A stretch of 64,000 bases of DNA from G963667145 sp963667145 (GTDB taxonomy: Bacteria > Cloacimonadota > Cloacimonadia > G963667145). A program made the translations under genes and the position numbers. Where the stretch lies: the NCBI GenBank assembly GCA_963667145.1, contig OY762943.1, positions 868,001 through 932,000 on the forward strand. Direction: 5' to 3'. Each line of letters starts with the position of its first letter. Positions within the stretch are counted from its first letter, which is position 1. Of this stretch, positions 33,622-42,314 are shown piece by piece. The notes below the pieces were generated by a model that was given only the letters and a program-made list of their open reading frames with translations, ran no database searches and was not told the DNA's origin.

Positions 33622-34491
33622 ATGAAAACAAAGAAACGAATTTATGAGATAATAGAAAAAGCCCGAGAAGGCGACAAAGCCAGCAGAATATTCGACATCT
33701 TCATCATTTTCCTAATTATGCTGAATGTCCTGTCGGTCATTCTCGAATCGTTCCAAAATTTGGCAACAACCTACAACGAGATCTTCCGAATTTTCGAACT
33801 ATTCTCTATCACGGTTTTCTCCATCGAAATCATCCTCAGGTGCTACACAAGCGACTTGAAATGCAAAAGAGAAACGAAACTTCGTTCCCTTTTGGCGTAC
33901 ATAATTTCCCCGATGGCTATAATCGACTTATTGGCGATTTTGCCATTCTACTTACCCATTTTAATTCCTATCGATTTGAGATTTTTGCGGATTTTGCGAC
34001 TAACCCGAATCCTGAGGGTGCTAAAAGTCAATCGATACAGCAGGTCGCTTGAGCTAATCGGCAAAATCATTGAACGGAAAAAAAGCGATTTGCTCGTCAC
34101 CACATTCATCACAATGCTCTTGCTACTACTGGCAAGCTCGATAATGTTCTACTTGGAAAACGAATCTCAGCCAGAATCTTTCCCCAATATCATCGCATCT
34201 TTTTGGTGGGCAATTGCAACTCTCACCACAGTCGGCTACGGAGATGTCTATCCCATAACTGTTTTGGGGAAAGTCGTCAGTGGAATAATTGCACTACTGG
34301 GAATCGGATTGGTCGCTTTGCCCACGGGTATCATCAGTTCGGGATTCATCGAGATTTTGGAAGAAAAAAAAGGCGATTCCGACAAAATAAGATTTTGCAA
34401 ATATTGTGGTAAACCAGTTGATGACGAACATTTCTTGCAAAAAAAATCACACTTCAGGTTTCACCCAAACATAATTTCAAAAAAGAAATAG
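33622..34491 (+). CDS. Voltage-gated-type potassium channel with C-terminal zinc-finger-like motif
   Basis: About 289 residues from ATG 33622 (AGGGAG upstream at 33606; an in-frame TTG at 33601 is rejected). Six transmembrane segments are present. An S4-like helix carries Arg at every third position (R-F-L-R-I-L-R-L-T-R-I-L-R), and the pore filter is T-T-V-G-Y-G-D. After S6 comes a short tail with C-K-Y-C, fourteen residues, then H-F-R-F-H, a C2H2-like pattern that is unusual for KvAP/Kch-type channels. A K+-selective channel is well supported; gating role is unknown. Confidence 0.9.
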   Translation: MKTKKRIYEIIEKAREGDKASRIFDIFIIFLIMLNVLSVILESFQNLATTYNEIFRIFELFSITVFSIEIILRCYTSDLKCKRETKLRSLLAYIISPMAIIDLLAILPFYLPILIPIDLRFLRILRLTRILRVLKVNRYSRSLELIGKIIERKKSDLLVTTFITMLLLLLASSIMFYLENESQPESFPNIIASFWWAIATLTTVGYGDVYPITVLGKVVSGIIALLGIGLVALPTGIISSGFIEILEEKKGDSDKIRFCKYCGKPVDDEHFLQKKSHFRFHPNIISKKK

Positions 34492-34512
34492 GTTTGTTTG
34501 CAATCTTTTTGC

Positions 34513-34542
34513 TTGACCAATGAAGCTTGGATTAGTTAGCTA
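34513..34542 (+). promoter_or_regulatory. Possible promoter for the Shedu-like gene
   Basis: TTGACC (34513-34518) and TAGCTA (34537-34542) with 18 nt between. The -35 shares the context TTTTTGCTTGAC with the promoters at 16447 and 58209. Confidence 0.4.
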
Positions 34543-34601
34543 AATTTAAATAGATGAGTATAATATGTATAGTGAATAGTTACGATATTTTGGGGGAGAA
34601 A

Positions 34602-35408
34602 GTGTATATTGATTGGAGTAAATTAGCAAAATCCAAATTATATAAAAAAATAATTAACAATTGGGAAGCTCTATTAGAAAACAAAAATCTTAAAGAAAAA
34701 GATTATCAAAATTTTTTAAGTTATAATCCTGCAATTTTTTTAACTATTTATGATTCTTATTTGGTTGTGTCAAAACTAAAATTAGGTTCTGATTATGAGA
34801 CAGATTTTGTTATTGTTGAAGAAGGATATAGTGATGGAACTAATTATGAATTAATTGAAATTGAAACACCTCATACAAAATTATTTGACATTTCAGGAAA
34901 ACCTACTTCAAAATTCAATACAGCTTTACAACAAATACGAGATTGGAAAAGATTTTTAATCAATAACAAGCCTGAATTTAATAAAATATTTCCAACCTGT
35001 TCGACTCGTGTAATAAGGGACAGTAAACTGAAATTTAAAATAATTATTGGTCGCAGAGAATTAAATCAGGAAAACTTGGAAAAACGAAAACAAATCCAAC
35101 AGAGTGAAGGTATAGAAATAATCTCCTTTGACAGACTAACCGAAATTGCAAAAAGCAGAAGACATTTTCCTGAAGAAGTCTTAATTCATTCTAGCGAAAT
35201 GGATAACATGGATTCGTATCTAAAAAATCAACTAGCCAATCCTTTTTATAAATGCACAAACGACTCGACTTGGAGAAAAATGTGTAAAAGAGGTCATATA
35301 CATATATATTCAACATTAATTAATGAGATTTTAAAACATCGAGAGAATAATGATTATTATGATGAATTTATAAGAGAAATTACCGCTAACAATCATTTTT
35401 TTCAATAA
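34602..35408 (+). CDS. Shedu-like (DUF4263) defence nuclease
   Basis: About 268 residues. I set the start at GTG 34602 because GGGGGAG lies 4-10 nt upstream; an ATG at 34554 has no ribosome site and would sit almost on the predicted transcription start. Motifs of the DUF4263/SduA family are visible: K-D-Y-Q-N-F-L-S-Y-N-P-A-I-F, L-G-S-D-Y-E-T-D-F-V-I, Y-E-L-I-E-I-E-T-P-H, and A-L-Q-Q-I-R-D-W-K, which together form a PD-(D/E)xK-type core. Shedu proteins are single-gene anti-phage systems. Low GC (25% in the line at 34741). The stop overlaps convergent plsC by 7 nt. Confidence 0.8.
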   Translation: MYIDWSKLAKSKLYKKIINNWEALLENKNLKEKDYQNFLSYNPAIFLTIYDSYLVVSKLKLGSDYETDFVIVEEGYSDGTNYELIEIETPHTKLFDISGKPTSKFNTALQQIRDWKRFLINNKPEFNKIFPTCSTRVIRDSKLKFKIIIGRRELNQENLEKRKQIQQSEGIEIISFDRLTEIAKSRRHFPEEVLIHSSEMDNMDSYLKNQLANPFYKCTNDSTWRKMCKRGHIHIYSTLINEILKHRENNDYYDEFIREITANNHFFQ

Positions 35409-36085
35409 ACCACCAAATCCCTTGCCACCACCTCTTGCGTCTGCTCTGCCAACTCCTTGGTCGATTTGCCCACAGAGCTAACAGCTGGATGAATTATCAC
35501 TTTAATCACATTGTTCCTAGAAAACAGCTTGTTAGTCCCAATGCAAGTAATCGGCACCACGGGGACTTTCGCTGACACTGCCATCTTAAAACTTCCCGCT
35601 TTAAACTTCTTGACTTCCCCATCTCTGCTTCTGCTCCCCTCTGGGAACACCAAAAGACTCTGACCAGATTTCAATTTCCGCACACCCTTGTGAAAAGCAT
35701 CGGCAGAACTTTTGGCACTACTCCGCCTCAGGCAAATACATCCCAACAGCCTCATCCACATAGCCAGAATGGGGACTTTGTACAATTCGCTCTTGGCAAC
35801 AAATCCAATTTTCCGCGGAACAGCACAAATAATCACAGGAATATCCATAAGATGTTGATGATTGCAAACTGCTAAAAAATTCGTCTCGGGCAAGTTCTCT
35901 CTCCCGACAACCTCAAACCTGCTATCCGCAGCCAAAATACACAGGCGAGAATAAAAAAAAGCGAACGCTCGTGTTATCTTATCTCTGATTTTTTTTAGTG
36001 GAGAAAACAGCGGATAGAGAACGAAAGGGACTATCGAAGTCAAAAAAATCAAGCCCCAAATGACTGTATAAATCTTTTTTTTCAT
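35402..36085 (-). CDS. plsC: 1-acyl-sn-glycerol-3-phosphate acyltransferase
   Basis: A 227-residue membrane-associated acyltransferase that makes phosphatidic acid. The N-terminal hydrophobic anchor is at residues 4-28. Catalytic H-x(4)-D is N-H-Q-H-L-M-D, and motif III is F-P-E-G-S-R-S-R-D-G. P-V-V-P-I-T-C-I-G-T-N is motif IV. It overlaps the preceding TPR gene by 4 nt, so it is probably translated from the ispG-TPR-plsC transcript. Confidence 0.92.
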   Translation of the reverse strand: MKKKIYTVIWGLIFLTSIVPFVLYPLFSPLKKIRDKITRAFAFFYSRLCILAADSRFEVVGRENLPETNFLAVCNHQHLMDIPVIICAVPRKIGFVAKSELYKVPILAMWMRLLGCICLRRSSAKSSADAFHKGVRKLKSGQSLLVFPEGSRSRDGEVKKFKAGSFKMAVSAKVPVVPITCIGTNKLFSRNNVIKVIIHPAVSSVGKSTKELAEQTQEVVARDLVVY

Positions 36086-38013
36086 CTCTTCTTATTAACA
36101 ACCTTACTTTTCATAGCTTGGTCGATTTTTTCAAACTCTTTCTTGGCAGCTTCGGTCTCTTTGCTGGAAACTCCCAACTCCTTAAAATAAATCTGATAAA
36201 CCTTGTAATAATACTCTTTCGCCTTGGTCGGATTTCCATTTTTGTACCACAGAGACGCCAATTGGCGGTAATTAGATGCAGAATCTATCTCGCGTGCTCC
36301 GAACGCACCGCTCTTGAAAGAAAGCAAACTGTTCAAATAAGAAATCGCCTTGTCATAAATTTCGTTCTTAGCATAAACTTCGCTCAATCTCTCGTAAACC
36401 TTTGCAGTTATAGCGTTTACAGAACCATAATTTTGAGAAGCCATACTCAAAGCCCTTTCGTAAAAACTCACTGCCGTATTCAATTCCTTATCCGCCATCA
36501 AAAAATCTCCGTACAAAATCAGCAAAGTTACATACTCTGGGAAGTCAGGCAAACACAGACCCTGATAGGTCTGGAGAGCTTCCAAGACGTACTTCTTCGC
36601 CTTGCCCTTTTTGCCCAATTTCAAATAGCATTTTGCGATAGATTTCTGTGCAGTAAACACCTTGAAACTGTAACGACCAAACTCATTGACATAGTTGGAA
36701 AGAGCTTTTTTGAAAAATTTAATCGCCGTGCTGTAATCTCTCAAATTTTTCTTCGCTCTGCCACAAGTGAAATTCTTATTGTACTTGTCGTCATCCGTGA
36801 AAATCAAACCACTTTTGCAGGCTGCTACGCTATTGGCGAGATAACCACCTACGCTCTCTCCAATGCCACCAATGGCATTGCACCGAGCATAATCCGCAAA
36901 AATAACTCCAGAGAGCAGATGAAAAGCACCGACACTGCCTTCAATCTCCACGATGGCACTCCGATAAAATCCACAAGCCTGAGAATAGTTTCCGCGAATT
37001 TCCTGAATTTTGCCCTTGAGAGAATAAACCCAAGCCGTACGCAGAGACTTGCCATTCGCCAAAGAGTACAAGGCGTTCTCAGCTTTTTTGGCATACTCCT
37101 CAGCCTTGCCAAATCGACCAGTCTTGACCCACACATCACAGTTCGCACACAGCAAATCCAAATCCAAGAGAACACTGCGGTTCGCCTCCATCATTCTGGA
37201 GTTGAAAGCCAACGCCTTGTTGTAATACAACTTCGCAGAATCGTATTGCCCCCAGCAATACAGCGTGTCGCCCAAAAGTTTCAACACTTTGGCATAGCGG
37301 AAATTATCCCACTCGTAGCGACCCTGATTTATCCCCAAACTCTCCGCACGCTTCTTGCAAACCATAGCTTTTTCAAAATCTTTCAATTTAACGTAAATAA
37401 TCATCAGATACGCATACGTCACAGCCAGTTCAGATGTGTCGGAAGTCATGGCTTGGTTGTTGAGGCTATCCTCGCCAACAGATTTAGCACTGCCAAAATC
37501 ACCCAATTTGATGTGCGTCGCCATCAATTCGCTTCTGTATTTATTGGCGTTGGGGTCTAATAAGATAGCTTTTTCAAACTTGGGAATAGCCAAATTGTAC
37601 GCATATTTACCAACATAATACACGCCTTGGATATAGTTCAGAAAAGCCTTTTTCCTCACATCTCCCTCGATGCTACCGACAGAAATGGCGAACTCCTTGG
37701 CATCTCCCGATTTCAACAAATCGAAACTCTCATGTCCAGGTTCAGCCACACGCTCCAACATAGCCTTGATGTAGAGATGGAAGTTGTCAACCTCCCGCAA
37801 CTTCAATTCCAGCTCTGCAGAAGAATAAACGCCCTTGAAAAAATGCGACTTGTACTTGTTGCTGATTGTGCTCATCACGGCATCGTAGCGATTAACATTT
37901 CCACCTTTATTGCCAAAAATTCTCGAAATGACCGACGAACCGACTGCAGGATTGTAAGATTTACCCTCGAAAAGAATAATATCTCTACTGTTATTTGACT
38001 TCGTTAATCCCAA
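36082..38013 (-). CDS. Large TPR-repeat protein
   Basis: A 643-residue protein made mostly of tetratricopeptide helices from about residue 125 to the end. Recurring units include Y-N-L-A-I-P-K-F-E-K-A-I-L-L-D-P, Y-D-S-A-K-L-Y-Y-N-K-A-L, Y-S-T-A-I-K-F-F-K-K-A-L and L-N-T-A-V-S-F-Y-E-R-A-L. No signal peptide is seen, so it is probably cytoplasmic. The start is TTG 38013, with GGAAGG about 11 nt upstream, overlapping ispG by 23 nt; the next ATG (about 45 codons on) is an alternative. Probable scaffold or adaptor; partners unknown. Confidence 0.75.
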   Translation of the reverse strand: MGLTKSNNSRDIILFEGKSYNPAVGSSVISRIFGNKGGNVNRYDAVMSTISNKYKSHFFKGVYSSAELELKLREVDNFHLYIKAMLERVAEPGHESFDLLKSGDAKEFAISVGSIEGDVRKKAFLNYIQGVYYVGKYAYNLAIPKFEKAILLDPNANKYRSELMATHIKLGDFGSAKSVGEDSLNNQAMTSDTSELAVTYAYLMIIYVKLKDFEKAMVCKKRAESLGINQGRYEWDNFRYAKVLKLLGDTLYCWGQYDSAKLYYNKALAFNSRMMEANRSVLLDLDLLCANCDVWVKTGRFGKAEEYAKKAENALYSLANGKSLRTAWVYSLKGKIQEIRGNYSQACGFYRSAIVEIEGSVGAFHLLSGVIFADYARCNAIGGIGESVGGYLANSVAACKSGLIFTDDDKYNKNFTCGRAKKNLRDYSTAIKFFKKALSNYVNEFGRYSFKVFTAQKSIAKCYLKLGKKGKAKKYVLEALQTYQGLCLPDFPEYVTLLILYGDFLMADKELNTAVSFYERALSMASQNYGSVNAITAKVYERLSEVYAKNEIYDKAISYLNSLLSFKSGAFGAREIDSASNYRQLASLWYKNGNPTKAKEYYYKVYQIYFKELGVSSKETEAAKKEFEKIDQAMKSKVVNKKR

Positions 38014-39067
38014 AATCTATACCTTCCTTTTGCTCAATCAGTGCAACCAATTCGCTCAGCAATTTGCTTTCATGAACTTTTTTTACTATCTTTCCCTTGG
38101 CGAAAATCAGCCCCTCTCCAATACCTCCAGCCACTCCATAATCCGCTTCCTTCGCCTCTTGCGGTCCATTGACCACACATCCCATCACGGCTACTTTTAA
38201 ATCAAACTCTTCAAAAGGTGTCAAAGCATTTTTTACTTTTGTCGCCAAATCTATGAGATCGATTTTCGTTCGTCCGCAAGTAGGACAAGAAACTATCTGC
38301 AATCCCTTGCGAAGTCCGAGGCTTTTCAAGATTTCTTTGGCTGCATAAACCTCTTTCACGGGAGAAGCCGTGAGCGAAACTCGTATCGTGTCTCCGATTC
38401 CATCCAAAAGCAAAGCTCCAATTCCGATGCCAGACTTTATCAATCCTGCGAAATCGTCTCCCGCTTCCGTCACTCCCAAATGCAGTGGATAATCAACTCT
38501 TTGCGAAAGCAATCGATAACTATCGACCATCAAAGAAACATCGGAAGCCTTCACGGAAATCTTCGTCTGATAGAATCCGAATTTCTCCAAAAGCCCAACG
38601 TGTTCCAAAGCACTCTCCACCAAAGCGGTTGCAGACAAACCATGTTTGTCCAACCACTTCTTGTCCAGCGAACCACCATTAACACCAATCCGTATGGGGA
38701 CGCCCAAATCCTTGGCAGCAGACACCACCTCGCGAACATTTTGCTCTCCACCGATATTCCCAGGATTTATCCTCAAGCCATGCACTCCTGCTTTGAGCGA
38801 AGCCAAAGCCAACCGATAATCAAAATGAATATCCGCAACCACAGGAATATTGACCTGCTTCAAGATTTCGGGCAAAGCATCGCAAGCATCTCCATCGGGA
38901 ACAGCCAACCTCACTACCTCGCATCCAACATTCTCCAGTTGCCTAATTTGCCCAACAGTTGCCATCACATCAGCAGTATTGGTGGTGCACATAGACTGAA
39001 TAGAAATGGGGTTGTCGCCACCTATCAGAAGATTGCCCATTCTAATTTCTTTGGTTTCTCGTCTCAC
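37991..39067 (-). CDS. ispG: 4-hydroxy-3-methylbut-2-enyl diphosphate synthase
   Basis: A 358-residue [4Fe-4S] enzyme of the MEP pathway. Visible: I-G-G-D-N-P-I-S-I-Q-S-M, P-V-V-A-D-I-H-F-D-Y-R-L-A, L-R-I-N-P-G-N-I-G, L-G-V-T-E-A-G, and the cluster ligands in S-C-P-T-C-G-R-T plus M-G-C-V-V-N-G-P-Q-E-A. Length fits the bacterial one-domain form. With the partial ispE at the left edge it shows the MEP route is used. Confidence 0.96.
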   Translation of the reverse strand: MRRETKEIRMGNLLIGGDNPISIQSMCTTNTADVMATVGQIRQLENVGCEVVRLAVPDGDACDALPEILKQVNIPVVADIHFDYRLALASLKAGVHGLRINPGNIGGEQNVREVVSAAKDLGVPIRIGVNGGSLDKKWLDKHGLSATALVESALEHVGLLEKFGFYQTKISVKASDVSLMVDSYRLLSQRVDYPLHLGVTEAGDDFAGLIKSGIGIGALLLDGIGDTIRVSLTASPVKEVYAAKEILKSLGLRKGLQIVSCPTCGRTKIDLIDLATKVKNALTPFEEFDLKVAVMGCVVNGPQEAKEADYGVAGGIGEGLIFAKGKIVKKVHESKLLSELVALIEQKEGIDFGINEVK

Positions 39068-39078
39068 ATCAAATTCCT

Positions 39079-39132
39079 AAAAAAATAAGCTCTATCCGAT
39101 TTGCAATCAGCAAATACGAAGATAGAGCTTTA
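39079..39132 (-). terminator. Rho-independent terminator upstream of ispG
   Basis: Minus-strand hairpin: AAGCTCTATC (39130-39121) pairs perfectly with GATAGAGCTT (39096-39087), with an inner ATTTGC/GCAAAT stem, then a T-rich run at 39086-39079. It ends the long operon running from alaS or the rod genes down to the gene at 39150. Confidence 0.85.
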
Positions 39133-39149
39133 TAAAAATTTATCTATTT

Positions 39150-39929
39150 TTACTTTTTTTTCGCTCTCACAAAGCTCTTTTTGATTTTGGCATTCCCACT
39201 AGTTCCCCACGATTCCACCTCAGCGTTTACAGCATCATCTTTCACAAAAATAGACTTACTAAGCACCTCAATCACGTGACCGTCCTTAGTTCTGCTTAAT
39301 TCACAAAAAATTCCACTAAAGATTTTCGGGTCAATTTTCGCTATTTTCTTCAACAAGTCGATGAAAAATTTATCCGTAACATCTCCGCCTTCGCTAATCA
39401 ACACAGACAATTTGGAAAACACAGTTTCAATAAACTCAGGTCTCTTTTTGAAATCACTACCCAACACACTCAGAAGACTTTTGTTTATTTTGGTCTCTTC
39501 CTTTTGGACAAGCATCAAAATCGTATCAAGCCCTTTTCCCAAATCTTTACGCAGAGCTGGAGCAACGATTTTCTTAATCATCAAATCGAGTATCTCGCCA
39601 TGAGCTTTCTGCAAGTAAGGAATCACAATTTCTTGATAAAACTTCTCATTTTTCTTGGACAAGTCCGCAAAAAGAATAACGGAAATATATTTCCCCTCTT
39701 TGCCCAATTTGTTCCAAGCATAAGCAAAAAATTCGGAATTTAGCTCCTTGCCACATTTTGCTATCTTCTTTGCCACATAGTCCAAAACTTCTTGTGGAAC
39801 CATTCCCTCTTCCCTAATTGGAAAAATCCGATAGATTACCCCCATGTCATAATCGGCAGAAGGCAACCTCTCTTTGACAAAAAAATCTATATCTTTGTCA
39901 AATCTATCTCTCCAATCCACATTAATCAT
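39150..39929 (-). CDS. Hypothetical alpha-helical protein
   Basis: A 259-residue, charged, predicted all-helical protein. Stretches such as F-F-A-Y-A-W-N-K-L-G-K-E-G-K-Y-I-S-V-I-L-F-A and repeated hydrophobic/charged helices suggest a HEAT-like or ARM-like solenoid. I cannot match it to a family. There is no signal peptide or membrane segment. It follows a small zinc-ribbon gene by 11 nt and is the last gene before a strong terminator. Confidence 0.55.
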   Translation of the reverse strand: MINVDWRDRFDKDIDFFVKERLPSADYDMGVIYRIFPIREEGMVPQEVLDYVAKKIAKCGKELNSEFFAYAWNKLGKEGKYISVILFADLSKKNEKFYQEIVIPYLQKAHGEILDLMIKKIVAPALRKDLGKGLDTILMLVQKEETKINKSLLSVLGSDFKKRPEFIETVFSKLSVLISEGGDVTDKFFIDLLKKIAKIDPKIFSGIFCELSRTKDGHVIEVLSKSIFVKDDAVNAEVESWGTSGNAKIKKSFVRAKKK

Positions 39930-39940
39930 AAAGATTTATC

Positions 39941-40138
39941 CTATTTCAAAAGTTCGTTTTCGTTGCACTTGCAAACATTTTCCATCACAAAGTTGGGAGC
40001 CCAACCTCCCTTGTCGGAAATTTTTGATTTTATAAATTTAATTTGCTTAATCTCGCTATTGCAAACAGGACAAATAACTTTTCCTGAATTTTTTGCTTCG
40101 TGAGCAAGTTTAGCTTTTCCACCCTTTTTTCCAGCCAT
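39941..40138 (-). CDS. Small zinc-ribbon protein
   Basis: A 65-residue protein. A Lys/Gly-rich basic start (M-A-G-K-K-G-G-K-A-K) precedes a four-Cys motif, C-P-V-C and then C-K-C about 33 residues later, plus a terminal acidic tail. The basic N-terminus and the ribbon suggest nucleic-acid or ribosome binding; this is inference. A ribosome site (AAGGAG) lies upstream. Family not recognised. Confidence 0.6.
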   Translation of the reverse strand: MAGKKGGKAKLAHEAKNSGKVICPVCNSEIKQIKFIKSKISDKGGWAPNFVMENVCKCNENELLK

Positions 40139-40173
40139 TTTATTTATCTCCTTAACACTTCAAGTATTCTAAA

Positions 40174-40995
40174 TTAATTTTCTAAAAATTGGTACAATCG
40201 CTTGCAAGACGACGATACCTCATCAACGCCATTATACACAGCCAACACCTCCGCAGCTATGGACACAGCTATCTCCGCAGTGGTAACCTTGGCAACATTC
40301 AAACCTATCGGGCTATAAAAGTTCTTCAAGAAAGGTTCGTCTTTTTTTATTTCCAACTTCTTCAGAAATCCTGCAACTTTTCTAGCAGAACCAATCAAGC
40401 CGAAATACTTTCCGTCAAATCCCTGACGATATATTTTCTCCAAAATCTCGTAATCGAACGAATGCCCATGCGTGAAAACCGCCACTGCATCATCGCTCTG
40501 CACCTGCCATTTGTCCAAAAACTGCAAGTAATCTTCGCAAATCACCTCGTCCACAAACGGCAATCTTTCCTGCATGGCGTATTCACTGCGATTGTCCACA
40601 GCCACCAATCTAAATCCCAGCGAGCTTAAAATCGGTGACAACGATTGGCACAGATGCCCGCATCCAAAAAGGTAAAAAGTTTTTCTCGGAGCAAAATACT
40701 CAAAGAAAACTTTGACCTCACCACCACAACCCATATTCATTTTCTCTTCGGTGAGTTCGAAAGAATGCAAAGAATTTTCTCTGCTTCGCAAAGTTTTTTT
40801 GCAGATAGCCACGCTATCAAACTCAAGCTTTCCTCCGCCCAAAGTACCGCAAGTTGTCTCATCTGAAAGGTAAACAAGTTTGAAGCCAGATCTACCGGGC
40901 GAACCGCTAAATCCCTCAACAATCGTCGCTAAAACAAATTCTTTCCCTTGAGTTTGGAGCCTCGCAACTTCACGCAAAACATTGTTATTGTCCAA
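40174..40995 (-). CDS. XdhC/CoxI-family protein
   Basis: A 273-residue protein with an N-terminal XdhC/CoxI domain (F-V-L-A-T-I-V-E-G-F-S-G-S-P-G-R, then G-T-L-G-G-G-K-L-E and M-G-C-G-G-E-V) and a C-terminal Rossmann XdhC_C domain (F-Y-L-F-G-C-G-H-L-C-Q-S-L, then F-G-L-I-G-S-A-R-K, and S-P-I-G-L-N-V-A-K-V-T-T-A-E-I-A-V-S-I-A-A-E). Family members insert or sulfurate the molybdenum cofactor of xanthine-dehydrogenase-type enzymes. No such hydroxylase is in the window; hpt lies 84 bp upstream. Confidence 0.85.
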   Translation of the reverse strand: MDNNNVLREVARLQTQGKEFVLATIVEGFSGSPGRSGFKLVYLSDETTCGTLGGGKLEFDSVAICKKTLRSRENSLHSFELTEEKMNMGCGGEVKVFFEYFAPRKTFYLFGCGHLCQSLSPILSSLGFRLVAVDNRSEYAMQERLPFVDEVICEDYLQFLDKWQVQSDDAVAVFTHGHSFDYEILEKIYRQGFDGKYFGLIGSARKVAGFLKKLEIKKDEPFLKNFYSPIGLNVAKVTTAEIAVSIAAEVLAVYNGVDEVSSSCKRLYQFLEN

Positions 40996-41079
40996 TTTAC
41001 AGCACCTTCCAAATTAATTTCCTTCAAAGAAAATCAGGGCATATGTTCTGTCAATCGTAAATTTGCTTTTTTCAGGGAA

Positions 41080-41607
41080 TTAGTCTCTCGGGACGACCTT
41101 TCCCACGTAGGGTAGATTTCTGTGACTTTGAGCGTAATCGATGCCATAGCCAACGACAAACTCATCGGGAATCTTGAACCCCACATAATCGACATCCACA
41201 TTCACCAAGCGACGCTCTGGCTTATCCAACAAAGTACAAATTTTCAACGATTCTGGCTTCCTGAGTTTCAAGATTTTAGCAACTTTCTTCAAGGTGTATC
41301 CTGTGTCGATAATGTCTTCCACAATTAGCACGGATTTGCCCTCGATTTGCTCTTCCAAATCTTTCAAGATTTTCACATCGCGGGAAGATTCCATATCGTT
41401 CCCGTAGCTGGAAACAACCATAAAATCGAGCTTGGCGTCCAAATCCAGCTCTCTGACCAAATCCGACAAGAATATCACGGAACCTCGCAGAAGTCCCACC
41501 AAAATCAGCTCTTTTCCTTTATATTCGTTGCTTATCTCTTTTCCCAATTCCACAACTCGCTCGGCTAAGGTTTCTCTGCTCAGCATCTGCTCAATATCGT
41601 ACTTCAT
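41080..41607 (-). CDS. hpt: Hypoxanthine phosphoribosyltransferase
   Basis: A 175-residue purine-salvage enzyme making IMP and GMP. The start is ATG 41607; the open frame extends further upstream but there overlaps the hemolysin III gene. PRPP loop is I-V-E-D-I-I-D-T-G-Y-T-L, the earlier G-L-L-R-G-S-V-I-F-L-S-D-L loop is present, and the base-binding region F-K-I-P-D-E-F-V-V-G-Y-G-I-D-Y matches the HPRT family. Confidence 0.95.
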   Translation of the reverse strand: MKYDIEQMLSRETLAERVVELGKEISNEYKGKELILVGLLRGSVIFLSDLVRELDLDAKLDFMVVSSYGNDMESSRDVKILKDLEEQIEGKSVLIVEDIIDTGYTLKKVAKILKLRKPESLKICTLLDKPERRLVNVDVDYVGFKIPDEFVVGYGIDYAQSHRNLPYVGKVVPRD

Positions 41608-41657
41608 TTTCTCTCCTCTATTCTCTTGTCGCTCAAATCTGCTAACTCCCAACAGAC

Positions 41658-42293
41658 CTAATACACAAAATAGTAAATCATATAAAAATGGGAAAAACTC
41701 CCCAACATTACAAAAATATGCCAAATATCGTGGAATCCGAAAAACTTGAAATTTGGTTTTTTTAAGGCGTAAATAACTGCTCCGAGCGAATAGAAAAATC
41801 CTCCTAAGAACAGCAAAATGAGACCGCCTTGAGAAATGTTTTTTGCCACTTCTTTCAGGGCAATCACCACTATCCAGCCCATTGCCAAATAAATTCCCGT
41901 ATAGAGCCACCGCGGAGCAGTGAGCCAAAAAATCTTCATAAATATTCCCAAAATTACTAATCCCCAGCAAACACCGAAAATGCTCCAACCCCAACCACCT
42001 TTCAGAGTTAGCAAGCAAATCGGAGTGTCGGTTGCAGCTATAAAAACGAAAATCATAATGTGGTCGATTTTGCGAAAAATCCTTACTCCTTTCTCCCGCA
42101 AAGGCAACCAATGATAAAGCGTGCTGAACAGATACAGCAAAATCATTCCCGCACCGAATATGGAAAGAGACGTGTAGCTTATGGCTGTATTACGCGGACG
42201 AATAAGCATCATCACCAATGCCCAAATTGCCAAACCAAATCCAACAAAATGAGTGAAGCCACTCATCGGGTTTCTTAAAAATTTCATCATCAT
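41658..42293 (-). CDS. Hemolysin III/PAQR-family membrane protein
   Basis: A 211-residue protein with seven hydrophobic segments. PAQR/HlyIII signatures: the first His region N-P-M-S-G-F-T-H-F-V-G, S-T-L-Y-H-W, D-H-I-M-I-F-V-F-I-A-A-T-D-T-P, and at the C-terminus F-H-D-I-W-H-I-F-V-M-L-G-S-F-S-H-F. The three His/Asp metal-ligand sites are intact, so hydrolase-type activity on lipids or ceramide is possible. Physiological role in bacteria is unclear. Confidence 0.88.
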   Translation of the reverse strand: MMMKFLRNPMSGFTHFVGFGLAIWALVMMLIRPRNTAISYTSLSIFGAGMILLYLFSTLYHWLPLREKGVRIFRKIDHIMIFVFIAATDTPICLLTLKGGWGWSIFGVCWGLVILGIFMKIFWLTAPRWLYTGIYLAMGWIVVIALKEVAKNISQGGLILLFLGGFFYSLGAVIYALKKPNFKFFGFHDIWHIFVMLGSFSHFYMIYYFVY

Positions 42294-42314
42294 TCCCTCA
42301 TGATTTGTTCTACT

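Noticed and set aside
32201..35408. tRNA-Arg as attachment site for the ATPase/channel/Shedu segment
   Set aside because: The segment lies on the 5' side of the tRNA, whereas integrases usually use the 3' end. I saw no direct repeat of the tRNA end, no integrase, and the ATPase gene has near-native GC.
36118..37560. 480-codon plus-strand open frame opposite the TPR gene
   Set aside because: The opposite strand encodes clear TPR repeats; the antisense product is compositionally odd (Arg/Gln/Ile-rich) and lacks a ribosome site.
41080..42111. 343-codon version of hpt
   Set aside because: The extension overlaps the conserved hemolysin III-like gene; HPRT homology begins at ATG 41607.
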